The position numbers and the translations under genes were made by a program. Under the pieces are notes generated by a model. It had not been told where the DNA came from and searched no databases. It saw only the letters and a program-made list of their open reading frames with translations. Below, piece by piece: positions 1 to 7,007 of a stretch of 17,548 nt of DNA (positions within the stretch are counted from its first letter, which is position 1; the number at the start of each line of letters is the position of its first letter). Source of the stretch: JBMYZL01 sp965661765 (GTDB taxonomy: Bacteria > Bacteroidota > Bacteroidia > Flavobacteriales_D > Sanyastnellaceae); contig CBFIFE010000056.1 in the NCBI GenBank assembly GCA_965661765.1, forward strand, positions 1 through 17,548. Direction: 5' to 3'.

Positions 1-486
1 GATGCCAACGAGCGCCATCATCAACAGGCTGCCGAATTTTGTCAGATCCGTCGACGTCGTGTACCCCACCACAGCCATGACGGCGAAGGTGACCGCTGTG
101 ATGGCGAACACTTGGGTGATCACGGCTCCCGTGTAAACGAGGAAAATGCTGCTCAGCGACATCCCCATCACACCGCTGAATGCCAAAAACAGCGCAATGA
201 TGCCCTGGGCGGACCAGCGCTGGAATCCCATGTTCATTGCCAAAATGAAGCCCAGCGGTGCCAACATCACAATCCAGCCCAAGATGGACATGCCACCCCC
301 GGGGTTGTACAAGTTCGTGATCCAGCCTGAACTGGCCACCCAATAAGCCATCACACCCGTGATGGACAATCCTGCGACCATCCAACTGAAGACGTTCGCG
401 ACAAACTTGCTCACAGAAACATCGCCGGCCCACTGATCTGAGGCACCGTCAAACATCTGCGGCGGTTGATTCCAATTGTTGTTCAT
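1..486 (-). CDS. Bax inhibitor-1/YccA family membrane protein (C-terminus beyond window)
   Basis: The first 162 residues of an integral membrane protein are visible; the frame is open to the window edge, so the C-terminus is missing. After a polar N-terminus (about 28 residues) come hydrophobic segments at roughly 29-50, 68-86, 94-116 and 118-142, with a fifth starting near 150. The stretch GYTTSTDLTKFGSLL (141-155) and the preceding IFLVYTGAVI segment are typical of the bacterial BI-1/YccA (UPF0005) family, whose members are usually about 230 residues with 6-7 membrane spans. Eukaryotic relatives act as calcium-leak and stress-protection proteins. The bacterial role is less clear; YccA of E. 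coli interacts with the FtsH protease. The ATG at 484-486 begins the typical polar N-terminus. It lies 87 bp downstream of folE on the same strand, so cotranscription is possible. Confidence 0.9.
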   Translation of the reverse strand, partial: MNNNWNQPPQMFDGASDQWAGDVSVSKFVANVFSWMVAGLSITGVMAYWVASSGWITNLYNPGGGMSILGWIVMLAPLGFILAMNMGFQRWSAQGIIALFLAFSGVMGMSLSSIFLVYTGAVITQVFAITAVTFAVMAVVGYTTSTDLTKFGSLLMMALVGI

Positions 487-573
487 GCCGCAAAGGAAAT
501 GCGAAAAGCAACCACAATGGTGTGGCGAAAATCAAAAAAATGCGAACCCCACTTTGCCTGCCGGGCTTCGGGG

Positions 574-1185
574 TCAAATCCGGGCTGCCCCGACGGCCAA
601 ATGCATGAACTCTTTTCGCGTTCGTGCATCCGAGAGAAACAGGCCAGTGAATGCACTGGTCGTCGTGGCCGAGTGCTGCTTCTCCACGCCCCGCATCTGC
701 ATGCACAAATGGCGCGCCTCAATCACCACAGCAACGCCCTGCGGCTTGAGGGTTTCTTGAATGCAATCCCGGATTTGCTCCGTCAAACGCTCCTGGACTT
801 GCAACCGACGGGCAAATGCATCCACAACGCGTGGAATTTTGCTCAAGCCCACGATGGCACCATCGGGGATGTAGGCCACGTGGGCCTTCCCGAGAAACGG
901 CAACATGTGGTGCTCGCACAGGCTGTACACCTCAATGTCCCGAACGATGACCATCTCCTCATTGTCTTCATGAAACAAGGCCGACCGGAGAATGCCCGCC
1001 GGATCCGCGTCCATGCCAGAGGTCATCACCGCCAAGGCCTTCGCCGCCCTTTCCGGGGTTTTCAACAGCCCCTCCCGCTCGGGGTCCTCTCCGATGGAAT
1101 GGAGAAGGGAGCGATAGGCCGCTGCCATTTGGCCCACGGCCGCTTCATCATAGACCTCCTGCTTTTTGTACAATCCCTTTCCCAT
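574..1185 (-). CDS. folE: GTP cyclohydrolase I (zinc-dependent, FolE type)
   Basis: This 203-residue protein should convert GTP to 7,8-dihydroneopterin triphosphate in the cytosol, the first step towards folate, biopterin or queuosine. The core signature SLCEHHMLPF (88-97) holds zinc ligand Cys90 and His92/His93. The second motif HLCMQMRGV (159-167) supplies Cys161, and TTTSAFTG (174-181) is the conserved C-terminal motif. Length fits the homodecameric FolE family. The N-terminus is only lightly conserved, and the ATG at 1183-1185 is the first in frame after the upstream stop. It lies 24 bp behind the PTPS-family gene on the same strand, and both appear to be served by the promoter before that gene. 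No Shine-Dalgarno sequence is visible. Confidence 0.97.
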   Translation of the reverse strand: MGKGLYKKQEVYDEAAVGQMAAAYRSLLHSIGEDPEREGLLKTPERAAKALAVMTSGMDADPAGILRSALFHEDNEEMVIVRDIEVYSLCEHHMLPFLGKAHVAYIPDGAIVGLSKIPRVVDAFARRLQVQERLTEQIRDCIQETLKPQGVAVVIEARHLCMQMRGVEKQHSATTTSAFTGLFLSDARTRKEFMHLAVGAARI

Positions 1186-1209
1186 GCTTGCATCTTGTTG
1201 CTGACGAGC

Positions 1210-1641
1210 CTAAGCGCCTCCGAAATAATCGGCAAAATTGTTTTCCGTCTCCCAAACACGCACGCGATGCAGGGCGCAATCGTGCCCCGCCAATCCCGCC
1301 TCCATCTCCCGCCAAATCCCCATCGCCAGCACCTCCGTGGACGTCTGCTTTCCAGCCAACCAAGGCACATCCATGTTCAGGTTTTTGTGATCCAAGGGCT
1401 CCTCAATGCGCTCCTTCATGATGGCTTTCAGGTCGTGAAAATTGATGAAGTAGCCTGTGGCGGGGTCAATCTCTCCCTTGAGCGTGACGTACACGTCGAA
1501 GTTGTGGCCATGCCAATTCTCCCCGGCGCACTTGCCGAAAACCTCAAGGTTGCGCGCTGGCGTCCACTCTGGGTTCCAGAGTTTGTGGGCGGCGTTGAAG
1601 CGTGCCCGCCGGGTGATATAGACCAAATCCTTGCTTTCCAT
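1210..1641 (-). CDS. 6-pyruvoyl-tetrahydropterin synthase / QueD family protein, PTPS-like
   Basis: This 143-residue enzyme belongs to COG0720, which acts on dihydroneopterin triphosphate, the FolE product. Zinc ligands are His19, His44 and His46. The catalytic Cys38 lies five residues before HGH (C-x5-HGH), and Asp84-His85 (LDHKNLNMD) plus Glu131 (WETENN) complete the active site. The C-x5-HGH spacing and the strings GEIDPATG and LDHKNL resemble animal PTPS more than E. coli QueD, which has C-x3-HGH. The product could therefore be 6-pyruvoyl-tetrahydropterin (biopterin route) rather than 6-carboxytetrahydropterin (queuosine route); sequence alone does not settle this. The ATG at 1639-1641 gives the family length. 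A longer in-frame start would read into hldD on the other strand. It is the first gene of a pair with folE. Confidence 0.93.
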   Translation of the reverse strand: MESKDLVYITRRARFNAAHKLWNPEWTPARNLEVFGKCAGENWHGHNFDVYVTLKGEIDPATGYFINFHDLKAIMKERIEEPLDHKNLNMDVPWLAGKQTSTEVLAMGIWREMEAGLAGHDCALHRVRVWETENNFADYFGGA

Positions 1642-1651
1642 GCCGATTCCG

Positions 1652-1659
1652 CAAAGATA
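1652..1659 (-). promoter_or_regulatory. Bacteroidota -7 box for the PTPS-folE pair
   Basis: Read on the minus strand the sequence is TATCTTTG, an exact match to the Bacteroidota sigma-A -7 consensus TAnnTTTG. It ends 10 nt before the PTPS ATG, so transcription would start about 3-6 nt before the start codon and give a nearly leaderless mRNA. No convincing TTG -33 element is found 17-23 bp upstream, which lowers confidence. Confidence 0.55.
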
Positions 1660-1676
1660 CGGGAGATTGTTCGCGC

Positions 1677-1684
1677 TACCTTTG
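1677..1684 (+). promoter_or_regulatory. Bacteroidota -7 box for hldD
   Basis: TACCTTTG matches TAnnTTTG exactly and ends 5 nt before the hldD ATG, which predicts a leaderless or almost leaderless transcript. It lies 17 bp from the opposing -7 box of the PTPS gene, so the two promoters overlap and RNA polymerase may not be able to occupy both. The -33 region is not recognisable. Confidence 0.5.
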
Positions 1685-1689
1685 CCGAC

Positions 1690-2664
1690 ATGATTGTGAT
1701 CACGGGAGCGGCCGGATTCATCGGCAGCCAGCTCGCCGCACGGCTGAACGAAGCGCGGTTTTTCGACTTGGTGTTGGTCGATGATTTCAGCCGCGCCGAC
1801 AAGCTTCAAAACCACACTGGACTGCAAGCCGCGGAGCGCGTGGAACGGGAGGCCTTCCCCGAATGGCTCGAACGCAACGAAGGACAGGTCCAATTCGTTT
1901 TCCACCTCGGCGCCAGAACGGACACGACGGAGCAAAATGTGGCCATCTTCGATCACCTGAATGTCCGTTACAGCCAAACGATTTGGGCGCTTTGCGTTCG
2001 GTTCGGGTTGCCACTGGTCTACGCGTCATCGGCAGCCACGTACGGAGGCGGCGAACACGGGTATCGGGACGACCACAGCATCGTCCCTTCTCTCAAGCCC
2101 CTCAATCCATACGGCGATTCGAAGCAGGCCTTCGACCTCTGGGCCCTCAACGAGGCTCGGGCGGGTCGCGCTCCGTACTTCTGGGCTGGCCTCAAGTTTT
2201 TCAACGTGTATGGCCCTGGAGAGTCACACAAGGGCCGCATGGCGTCGGTCATCTTTCACACATTCAATCAGGTGCAAGCCACAGGCGGGATGAAGCTCTT
2301 CCGGTCCCACCGGGCAGATTACACGGACGGAGGCCAAACCCGCGACTTCATCTACGTCCGTGACCTCACATCGGTTTGCATGTTCTTGATGCACCATCGA
2401 AAAGGCACTGATTCGGGGCTTTACAACCTCGGGACAGGGACGGGGCGGACGTTCTTGGATTTGGCCATTGCGACATTTCACGCCATGAATCGCGAGCCCA
2501 ACATCTCCTTCATCGACACACCGGAAGACATCCGGGACACCTACCAGTATTTCACGGAGGCGGACATGTCGAAACTTCAATCCATCGGCTACGACCAGCC
2601 GTTCACCACGCTTGAGTCAGGGATTCAGGATTATGTGCAACAGCACTTGCTGAGGCGCCCTTGA
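1690..2664 (+). CDS. hldD: ADP-L-glycero-D-manno-heptose 6-epimerase
   Basis: This 324-residue short-chain dehydrogenase/reductase-type epimerase inverts C6 of ADP-D-glycero-D-manno-heptose to make the L,D-heptose precursor for lipopolysaccharide core or S-layer glycans. The Rossmann motif GAAGFIGS is at 6-13 and the acidic VDDFS turn at 30-34. YASSAATYGG (111-120) carries the catalytic Ser, and Tyr141-x3-Lys145 (YGDSK) is the SDR pair. FNVYGPGESHKGRMASV (171-187) includes Lys181, which corresponds to the second catalytic Lys of E. coli HldD. The C-terminal YQYFTEADMSKLQSIGYDQPF also matches HldD closely. An open frame extends far upstream but is antisense to the PTPS gene. The ATG at 1690 directly precedes the Rossmann strand. 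The last 62 bp overlap the 3' end of the MerR gene on the other strand. Confidence 0.95.
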   Translation: MIVITGAAGFIGSQLAARLNEARFFDLVLVDDFSRADKLQNHTGLQAAERVEREAFPEWLERNEGQVQFVFHLGARTDTTEQNVAIFDHLNVRYSQTIWALCVRFGLPLVYASSAATYGGGEHGYRDDHSIVPSLKPLNPYGDSKQAFDLWALNEARAGRAPYFWAGLKFFNVYGPGESHKGRMASVIFHTFNQVQATGGMKLFRSHRADYTDGGQTRDFIYVRDLTSVCMFLMHHRKGTDSGLYNLGTGTGRTFLDLAIATFHAMNREPNISFIDTPEDIRDTYQYFTEADMSKLQSIGYDQPFTTLESGIQDYVQQHLLRRP

Positions 2665-3037
2665 GCGACAACAGTTGGGCCTTGAGCGCCTCCAGCCGCT
2701 TCGCCACTTCATCGATTTCCCTTGCAGGGAGGCCCGTTGCCGCTGACGCCTGTTGACTGGCCGGAGCCGAGGTTTCGGCGGCGGCCTGAACGGCTGCGCC
2801 GCGATCGAGAACCTTCCTCGCCCCATCAATTGTGAAGCGTTGCTCCTTCACCAAGCGGTGAATCTCCACGATCAATTCGATGTCCTTCCGGGTGTAATAA
2901 CGCTTGCCCCGGCTGTTCGTCCTTGGGTTCAACTGCCGAAACTCCTTCTCCCAATACCGAAGCATCGATGGCTTGACATCCAATTCCTTGGACACCTCAG
3001 TAATGGTGAAATAACGCTTCTCGATGGTGGGCTTCAT
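2603..3037 (-). CDS. MerR-family transcriptional regulator
   Basis: This 144-residue protein has an N-terminal MerR winged helix-turn-helix. FTITEVSKELDVKPSMLRYWE (10-30) is the HTH, and the wing with RGKRYYTRKDIELI (43-56) is typical of the MerR_1 group. The second helical segment (about 57-80) is followed by an Ala/Gln-rich linker and a short predicted coiled coil (about 105-125, EVAKRLEALKAQLL). No effector-binding domain or metal-binding Cys cluster is present, so the signal is unknown. Related proteins lie beside M23 peptidase and alaS genes in many Bacteroidota (recollection, not checked). The gene follows the peptidase gene by 47 bp on the same strand but has its own candidate promoter. 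Its 3' end runs 62 bp into the 3' end of hldD on the opposite strand. Confidence 0.9.
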   Translation of the reverse strand: MKPTIEKRYFTITEVSKELDVKPSMLRYWEKEFRQLNPRTNSRGKRYYTRKDIELIVEIHRLVKEQRFTIDGARKVLDRGAAVQAAAETSAPASQQASAATGLPAREIDEVAKRLEALKAQLLSLKGASASAVAHNPESLTQAW

Positions 3038-3047
3038 TACAGTTGGA

Positions 3048-3055
3048 CAAACATA
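3048..3055 (-). promoter_or_regulatory. Bacteroidota -7 box for the MerR gene
   Basis: On the minus strand TATGTTTG matches TAnnTTTG exactly. It ends 10 nt before the ATG of the MerR gene, the same distance as at the PTPS gene, and predicts a leader of only a few nucleotides. A weak TTTCGG about 20 bp upstream might act as the -33 element. It sits in the 47-bp gap after the M23 gene, so the regulator could be transcribed separately from it. Confidence 0.45.
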
Positions 3056-3084
3056 ATACAGAATCCCACCGGACCGAAATGCCG

Positions 3085-4062
3085 TCAGTCAAAGGATTGG
3101 TTCGGAGCTTCGTTCTTCATCAACATCTCCTCGTACTGTTCCGGCGTCAAATCGTTGAAATAGTAGTGTGCAGGGTTCACCTTTTTGCCGTCCTTGTGCA
3201 CCTCGTAATGCAGGTGCGGCGCAACACTTGTTCCCGTATTGCCCACGAGCCCAATCACTTCGCCTCGCTTCACCCGCTGTCCCTCTTTGACCAGGATTTT
3301 GCTCATGTGAGCGTACAAGGTTTGGTAACCAAACCCATGCCGAACCACCACGTGCCGCCCGTAGCCATTGTATTGGCGCTTGACCTCCTCAATGACCCCG
3401 TCACCCGTTGCAAAGATCTCCGTGCCCGTCGGCGCGCTGAAATCCATCCCGTAGTGGAATTTTCGCACTTTGTAAATGGGGTGAATTCGGTAGCCATACC
3501 CACTCGCCATGCGCTTGAGGTCTTCATTCCTTACCGGCTGAATCGCTGGAATGGTCAGGAGCATCTCGCGCTTTTGCTTCGCCAAATCCAACACTTCATC
3601 GAACGACCGGCTCTGCGCCACGAGTTTTCGCTGCAATTCGGACACTTCGGTGGAAAGCGAAACGATTGACTCCGAATGTTCGTATCCGCGAACATGACGT
3701 GCCCGATCCGCCCCACCTGTCCCTGGGTTTCGCAAATGCTCAGGAAATGGGCCTGTTCCGAAAATGGACCGGTAAATGGCGTCGTCTCGGTTTTCGATGT
3801 CAGCAAGGATGACCTCCATTTGGCCCACTTCAGCAGACAATCGCTCCACCTGTTGCTCCAAGAACGCCAACTCTCGCTCCCGCGCACGGTCCACTGGACT
3901 CTCGAAAAACCGCTCAAACAAAACGATGCTCGCCGCGGCGATTCCTCCCACGACGATCGTCCGGCCGGCGAAATACAAAACGTAATCCCGGAGCGCAAAC
4001 GGAACCTCCTCGTGCTCAAGGGATTGCTCGTTGAAACGAATCTTGTGAAAGCGTTTCGCCAT
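3085..4062 (-). CDS. M23-family (LytM-type) peptidoglycan endopeptidase, membrane-anchored
   Basis: This 325-residue protein is probably a periplasmic, inner-membrane-anchored murein hydrolase. A cytosolic N-terminus of about 30 residues precedes a membrane segment (about 34-50). A helical, probably coiled-coil region (about 58-170) follows, then the LytM domain (about 185-300). Zinc and catalytic residues are visible: His203 and Asp207 in FHYGMD, His252 in YAHM, and His283/His285 in HLHYEV. All are present, so it should be an active enzyme cleaving peptide cross-links rather than a degenerate EnvC/NlpD-type activator. The ATG at 4060-4062 was chosen because MAKRFHKIRF starts the conserved N-terminus; longer starts enter alaS on the other strand. 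It is divergent from alaS with 77 bp between them and lies upstream of the MerR gene. Confidence 0.93.
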   Translation of the reverse strand: MAKRFHKIRFNEQSLEHEEVPFALRDYVLYFAGRTIVVGGIAAASIVLFERFFESPVDRARERELAFLEQQVERLSAEVGQMEVILADIENRDDAIYRSIFGTGPFPEHLRNPGTGGADRARHVRGYEHSESIVSLSTEVSELQRKLVAQSRSFDEVLDLAKQKREMLLTIPAIQPVRNEDLKRMASGYGYRIHPIYKVRKFHYGMDFSAPTGTEIFATGDGVIEEVKRQYNGYGRHVVVRHGFGYQTLYAHMSKILVKEGQRVKRGEVIGLVGNTGTSVAPHLHYEVHKDGKKVNPAHYYFNDLTPEQYEEMLMKNEAPNQSFD

Positions 4063-4139
4063 GATGCAAATGTCCGACGTAATTTCACACCTTCGACACC
4101 CGACGGGCCTGCACCGTCTCAACCCGACAACCGAATTCG

Positions 4140-6758
4140 ATGGAATCGAAACTGATCCGCCAGAAGTTTCTGGACTTTTTTGCCTCCAAGGGCCACACCA
4201 TTGTCCCCTCCGCACCCATGGTCATCAAGGACGACCCGACGTTGATGTTCAACAACGCGGGCATGAACCCCTTCAAGGACCTGTTCCTCGGCAACAGCCC
4301 CATCACCGAGCCGAGGATCGCCGACACGCAGAAATGCCTGCGCGTCAGTGGCAAGCACAATGACCTCGAGGAAGTGGGGGTGGACACTTACCACCACACG
4401 ATGTTTGAGATGCTCGGCAATTGGTCGTTCGGGGACTATTTCAAGGCTGAGGCGATTTCGTGGGCTTGGGAATTGCTCACCGAAGTGTACAATTTGCCCG
4501 AGGACCGCTTGTATGTGACCGTTTTCGAAGGGGATCACACCGATGGGTTGCCGATGGATGAGGAGGCCAAATCCCTTTGGGCCAAGCGCATCCGCCCCGA
4601 GGCCATCTTGAATGGCAACAAAAAGGACAACTTTTGGGAAATGGGAGAAACCGGTCCCTGCGGACCCTGCTCCGAAGTCCACATCGATCTCCGCTCGGAC
4701 GCGGACCGATTGGCGGTGGCGGGTGCCGACTTGGTCAACGCGGATCACCCGCAGGTGGTGGAGATTTGGAATTTGGTCTTCATGCAATTCAACCGCATGG
4801 CGGATGGAAGCCTGCAGCCCTTGCCAGCTCAACACATTGATACGGGCATGGGTTTCGAGCGCCTCGCCATGGCTTTGCAAGGGGTGACTTCGAACTACGA
4901 CACAGACATTTTCCGGCCCACTCTTGAAAAAATCGCTGCCCTGTCCGGAAAAACGTACGGACGCTCTGATGCCAAACCTGACGTCGCCTTTCGCGTCATT
5001 GCCGACCACATTCGCGCCGTGTCGTTCAGCATCGCCGACGGCCAACTGCCGGCAAACACCGGGGCTGGCTATGTCATCCGCCGCATTCTTCGCCGCGCCA
5101 TCCGATACGGATACTCGTTTTTGGGGTTGGACGAACCCTTCATGCACACGTTGGTTCCCGTTTTGGCTGAGCACATGGGCGAGGCTTTTCCCGAATTGCG
5201 CAAGCAAGAAGAGCTCATCACCAAGGTCATTGTGGAAGAGGAGGAATCCTTCTTGAGGACGCTGGCGAAAGGCATCGAGTTGTTGGAGACCAAACTCGGT
5301 CGACTTGCCCCAGGCGCTGCTCTCCCTGGACCAGATGCCTTCGAACTCTACGATACGTTTGGCTTCCCGCTGGATCTGACCTCGTTGATGGCAAGCGAGG
5401 CCGGGCACGCGATCGACGAGACAGGATTCAATGCAGCGCTTGCCGAACAAAAAGAGCGCTCGCGCGCCGCGGGCAAGGTCAGTGCAGACGATTGGATCGA
5501 GGTCGTTCCAGAAACCGCTCCCCCAGCCTTTGTCGGATACGACGCGCTGCATGCGCCGGTGCGCATCTTGCGCTACCGGGCCGTGACGTCGAAGAAAAAG
5601 ACATCTTACCAGCTCGTTTTCGACCAAACCCCGTTCTACCCAGAAGGGGGCGGCCAAATCGGAGATGCTGGCACCCTCTCCTCCCCCTCCGAAACCCTCA
5701 CGATTTACGACACCAAGCGCGAAAACAACCTCATCGTCCATTTTTCTGAGAACGCACCGAAATCCCCAGAAGCCACATTTGCGGCCACCGTGGACGCCAC
5801 GCGCCGCCAAAACACCGCCCGGAACCACACGGCCACCCACTTGTTGCATGCTGCGCTCCGAGAAATTCTGGGAACACACGTGGAACAAAAGGGCTCTCTC
5901 GTGAAAGGGGAGTCGCTTCGGTTTGATTTCTCCCACTTCTCTCGAATGACGAGCGATGAAATCGCAGCGATTGAGGCCCACGTCAACGCGGCCATTCGCG
6001 ACAATCTCCCCTTGCACGAATCCCGGGATTTGGCCATCGAAGAGGCCCGCGCAGCAGGTGCGCTGATGCTTTTCGGTGAAAAGTACGGGGACAAGGTTCG
6101 CATGATTGCCTTCGGCGAATCCAAGGAACTGTGCGGGGGTACCCACGTGCCAGCCACAGGCGCCATTGGTTCTTTCCGCATCGTTTCAGAATCCGCCGTT
6201 GCCGCTGGCATCCGCCGCATCGAGGCCATCACCGGCGCAGCCGCTTGGGAAGCCGAGCAGGCAGATCGAGCGGTTTTGGCCAGCCTCCAAGAGCAACTCA
6301 AAGGGGCAAAAGACATGACGGCAGCCGTCACGGCATTGCAGGCATCGCAAGCCCAACTCATAAAAGAAGTCGAAGCTTTCCGAAAAGCTCATGCCCAATC
6401 CTTAAAGACCGAATTGATTTCTGGTCTGCGCCAGCTCAACGGTGTGAACTTCATTGCGCGTGAGTTGCCACTCGGTGCTTCGGAAATCAAAGACATTGCC
6501 TTTCAATTGAAAGCCGAGCACGCGCCTTTCCTCGGCATCTTCGGTTCACAATCTGATGACGGCAAAGCCACCATCTCAATCGCCATCAGCGACGACTTGG
6601 TGAAGGAGCGAGGGATGAATGCAGGCGCCATGGTCCGCGACTTGGCGAAGGACATTTCTGGAGGTGGCGGCGGCCAGGCGTTTTTCGCAACGGCGGGCGG
6701 CAAGAACGCGGCTGGTTTGGCGGCGGCGTTGTCGCGCAGCGAAAGCCTTTGCAGATAA
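4140..6758 (+). CDS. alaS: Alanine--tRNA ligase
   Basis: This 872-residue class II synthetase charges tRNA-Ala and edits Ser/Gly mischarging; the length is normal for bacterial AlaRS. The N-terminal aminoacylation domain starts MESKLIRQKFLDFFASKGH, with motif 1 around FNNAGMNPFKDLFLG and motif 2 including EVGVDTYHHTMFEMLGNW. The editing domain carries His563-x3-His567 (HTATH) and Cys665-x3-His669 (CGGTH), the four zinc/editing ligands. The C-Ala domain ends with a glycine-rich stretch (DISGGGGGQAFFATAGG), as is usual. It is the only plus-strand gene between 2664 and the tRNA. The stop codon is followed directly by a G-rich 9-bp repeat array and not by a standard terminator. I found no good promoter match in the 77-bp divergent gap; TAATTTCA at 4080 is a poor match. 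Confidence 0.98.
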   Translation: MESKLIRQKFLDFFASKGHTIVPSAPMVIKDDPTLMFNNAGMNPFKDLFLGNSPITEPRIADTQKCLRVSGKHNDLEEVGVDTYHHTMFEMLGNWSFGDYFKAEAISWAWELLTEVYNLPEDRLYVTVFEGDHTDGLPMDEEAKSLWAKRIRPEAILNGNKKDNFWEMGETGPCGPCSEVHIDLRSDADRLAVAGADLVNADHPQVVEIWNLVFMQFNRMADGSLQPLPAQHIDTGMGFERLAMALQGVTSNYDTDIFRPTLEKIAALSGKTYGRSDAKPDVAFRVIADHIRAVSFSIADGQLPANTGAGYVIRRILRRAIRYGYSFLGLDEPFMHTLVPVLAEHMGEAFPELRKQEELITKVIVEEEESFLRTLAKGIELLETKLGRLAPGAALPGPDAFELYDTFGFPLDLTSLMASEAGHAIDETGFNAALAEQKERSRAAGKVSADDWIEVVPETAPPAFVGYDALHAPVRILRYRAVTSKKKTSYQLVFDQTPFYPEGGGQIGDAGTLSSPSETLTIYDTKRENNLIVHFSENAPKSPEATFAATVDATRRQNTARNHTATHLLHAALREILGTHVEQKGSLVKGESLRFDFSHFSRMTSDEIAAIEAHVNAAIRDNLPLHESRDLAIEEARAAGALMLFGEKYGDKVRMIAFGESKELCGGTHVPATGAIGSFRIVSESAVAAGIRRIEAITGAAAWEAEQADRAVLASLQEQLKGAKDMTAAVTALQASQAQLIKEVEAFRKAHAQSLKTELISGLRQLNGVNFIARELPLGASEIKDIAFQLKAEHAPFLGIFGSQSDDGKATISIAISDDLVKERGMNAGAMVRDLAKDISGGGGGQAFFATAGGKNAAGLAAALSRSESLCR

Positions 6759-6891
6759 CCAGGGTGACCAGGGAGACTAGGGGGACTAGGGTGACTAGGG
6801 AACTAGGGGGACCAGGGAACTAGGGGGACCAGGGGGACTAGGGTGACCAGGGTGACCAGGGGGACCAGGGTGACCAGGGGGACCAGGGGGA
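6759..6891 (+). repeat. 9-bp G-rich tandem repeat array (15 units)
   Basis: Starting at the base after the alaS stop codon there are 15 head-to-tail units of consensus C(C/T)AGGG(T/G/A)GA. Thirteen are 9 bp and two are 8 bp (at 6795 and 6812, both ending GGGAA). Units vary only at position 2 (C/T) and around position 7, with CTAGGG units mostly in the first half and CCAGGG units in the second. A run of three to five G recurs every nine bases on the alaS-sense strand, which could form G-quadruplexes in the 3' end of the mRNA. All three plus-strand frames meet stops (TGA or TAG). There are no CRISPR-like spacers. It makes up the first part of the 310-bp non-coding gap 6759-7068. Confidence 0.95.
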
Positions 6892-6909
6892 CCAAGGAAG
6901 GAGGGAACG

Positions 6910-6972
6910 AAAAAAACGGGGGCAATGAAGTCTTGCATGGCATTGCGCCAATGCACGGGCACCATTGCCCCC
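6910..6972 (-). terminator. Intrinsic terminator for the DUF5684 gene, with nested hairpin
   Basis: A perfect 10-bp inverted repeat (GGGGGCAATG at 6918-6927, CATTGCCCCC at 6963-6972) is followed on the minus strand by G and then seven T (plus-strand A at 6910-6916). The 35-nt loop contains a second stem, GCATTG (6940-6945) with CAATGC (6949-6954) around a 3-nt loop. The orientation fits termination of the minus-strand DUF5684 gene, whose stop codon is about 97 bp upstream. On the plus strand no T run follows, so it should not end alaS transcription by this mechanism. Confidence 0.7.
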
Positions 6973-7007
6973 GATTTGCTCTCACTTTGCCTGGTCTCTC
7001 GTCTCTG

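Noticed and set aside
466..1689. Upstream in-frame extension of hldD (about 408 codons)
   Set aside because: It is antisense to folE and the PTPS gene. The Rossmann start MIVITGAAGFIGS begins at 1690, which is the family N-terminus.
4119..6146. Open frame of 675 codons antisense to alaS
   Set aside because: It is fully covered by the clear alaS coding sequence; the composition is typical of an antisense shadow and no domain is seen.
6759..6891. Possible CRISPR array
   Set aside because: The units are 9 bp, directly adjoining and without unique spacers, and no cas gene is present in the window.
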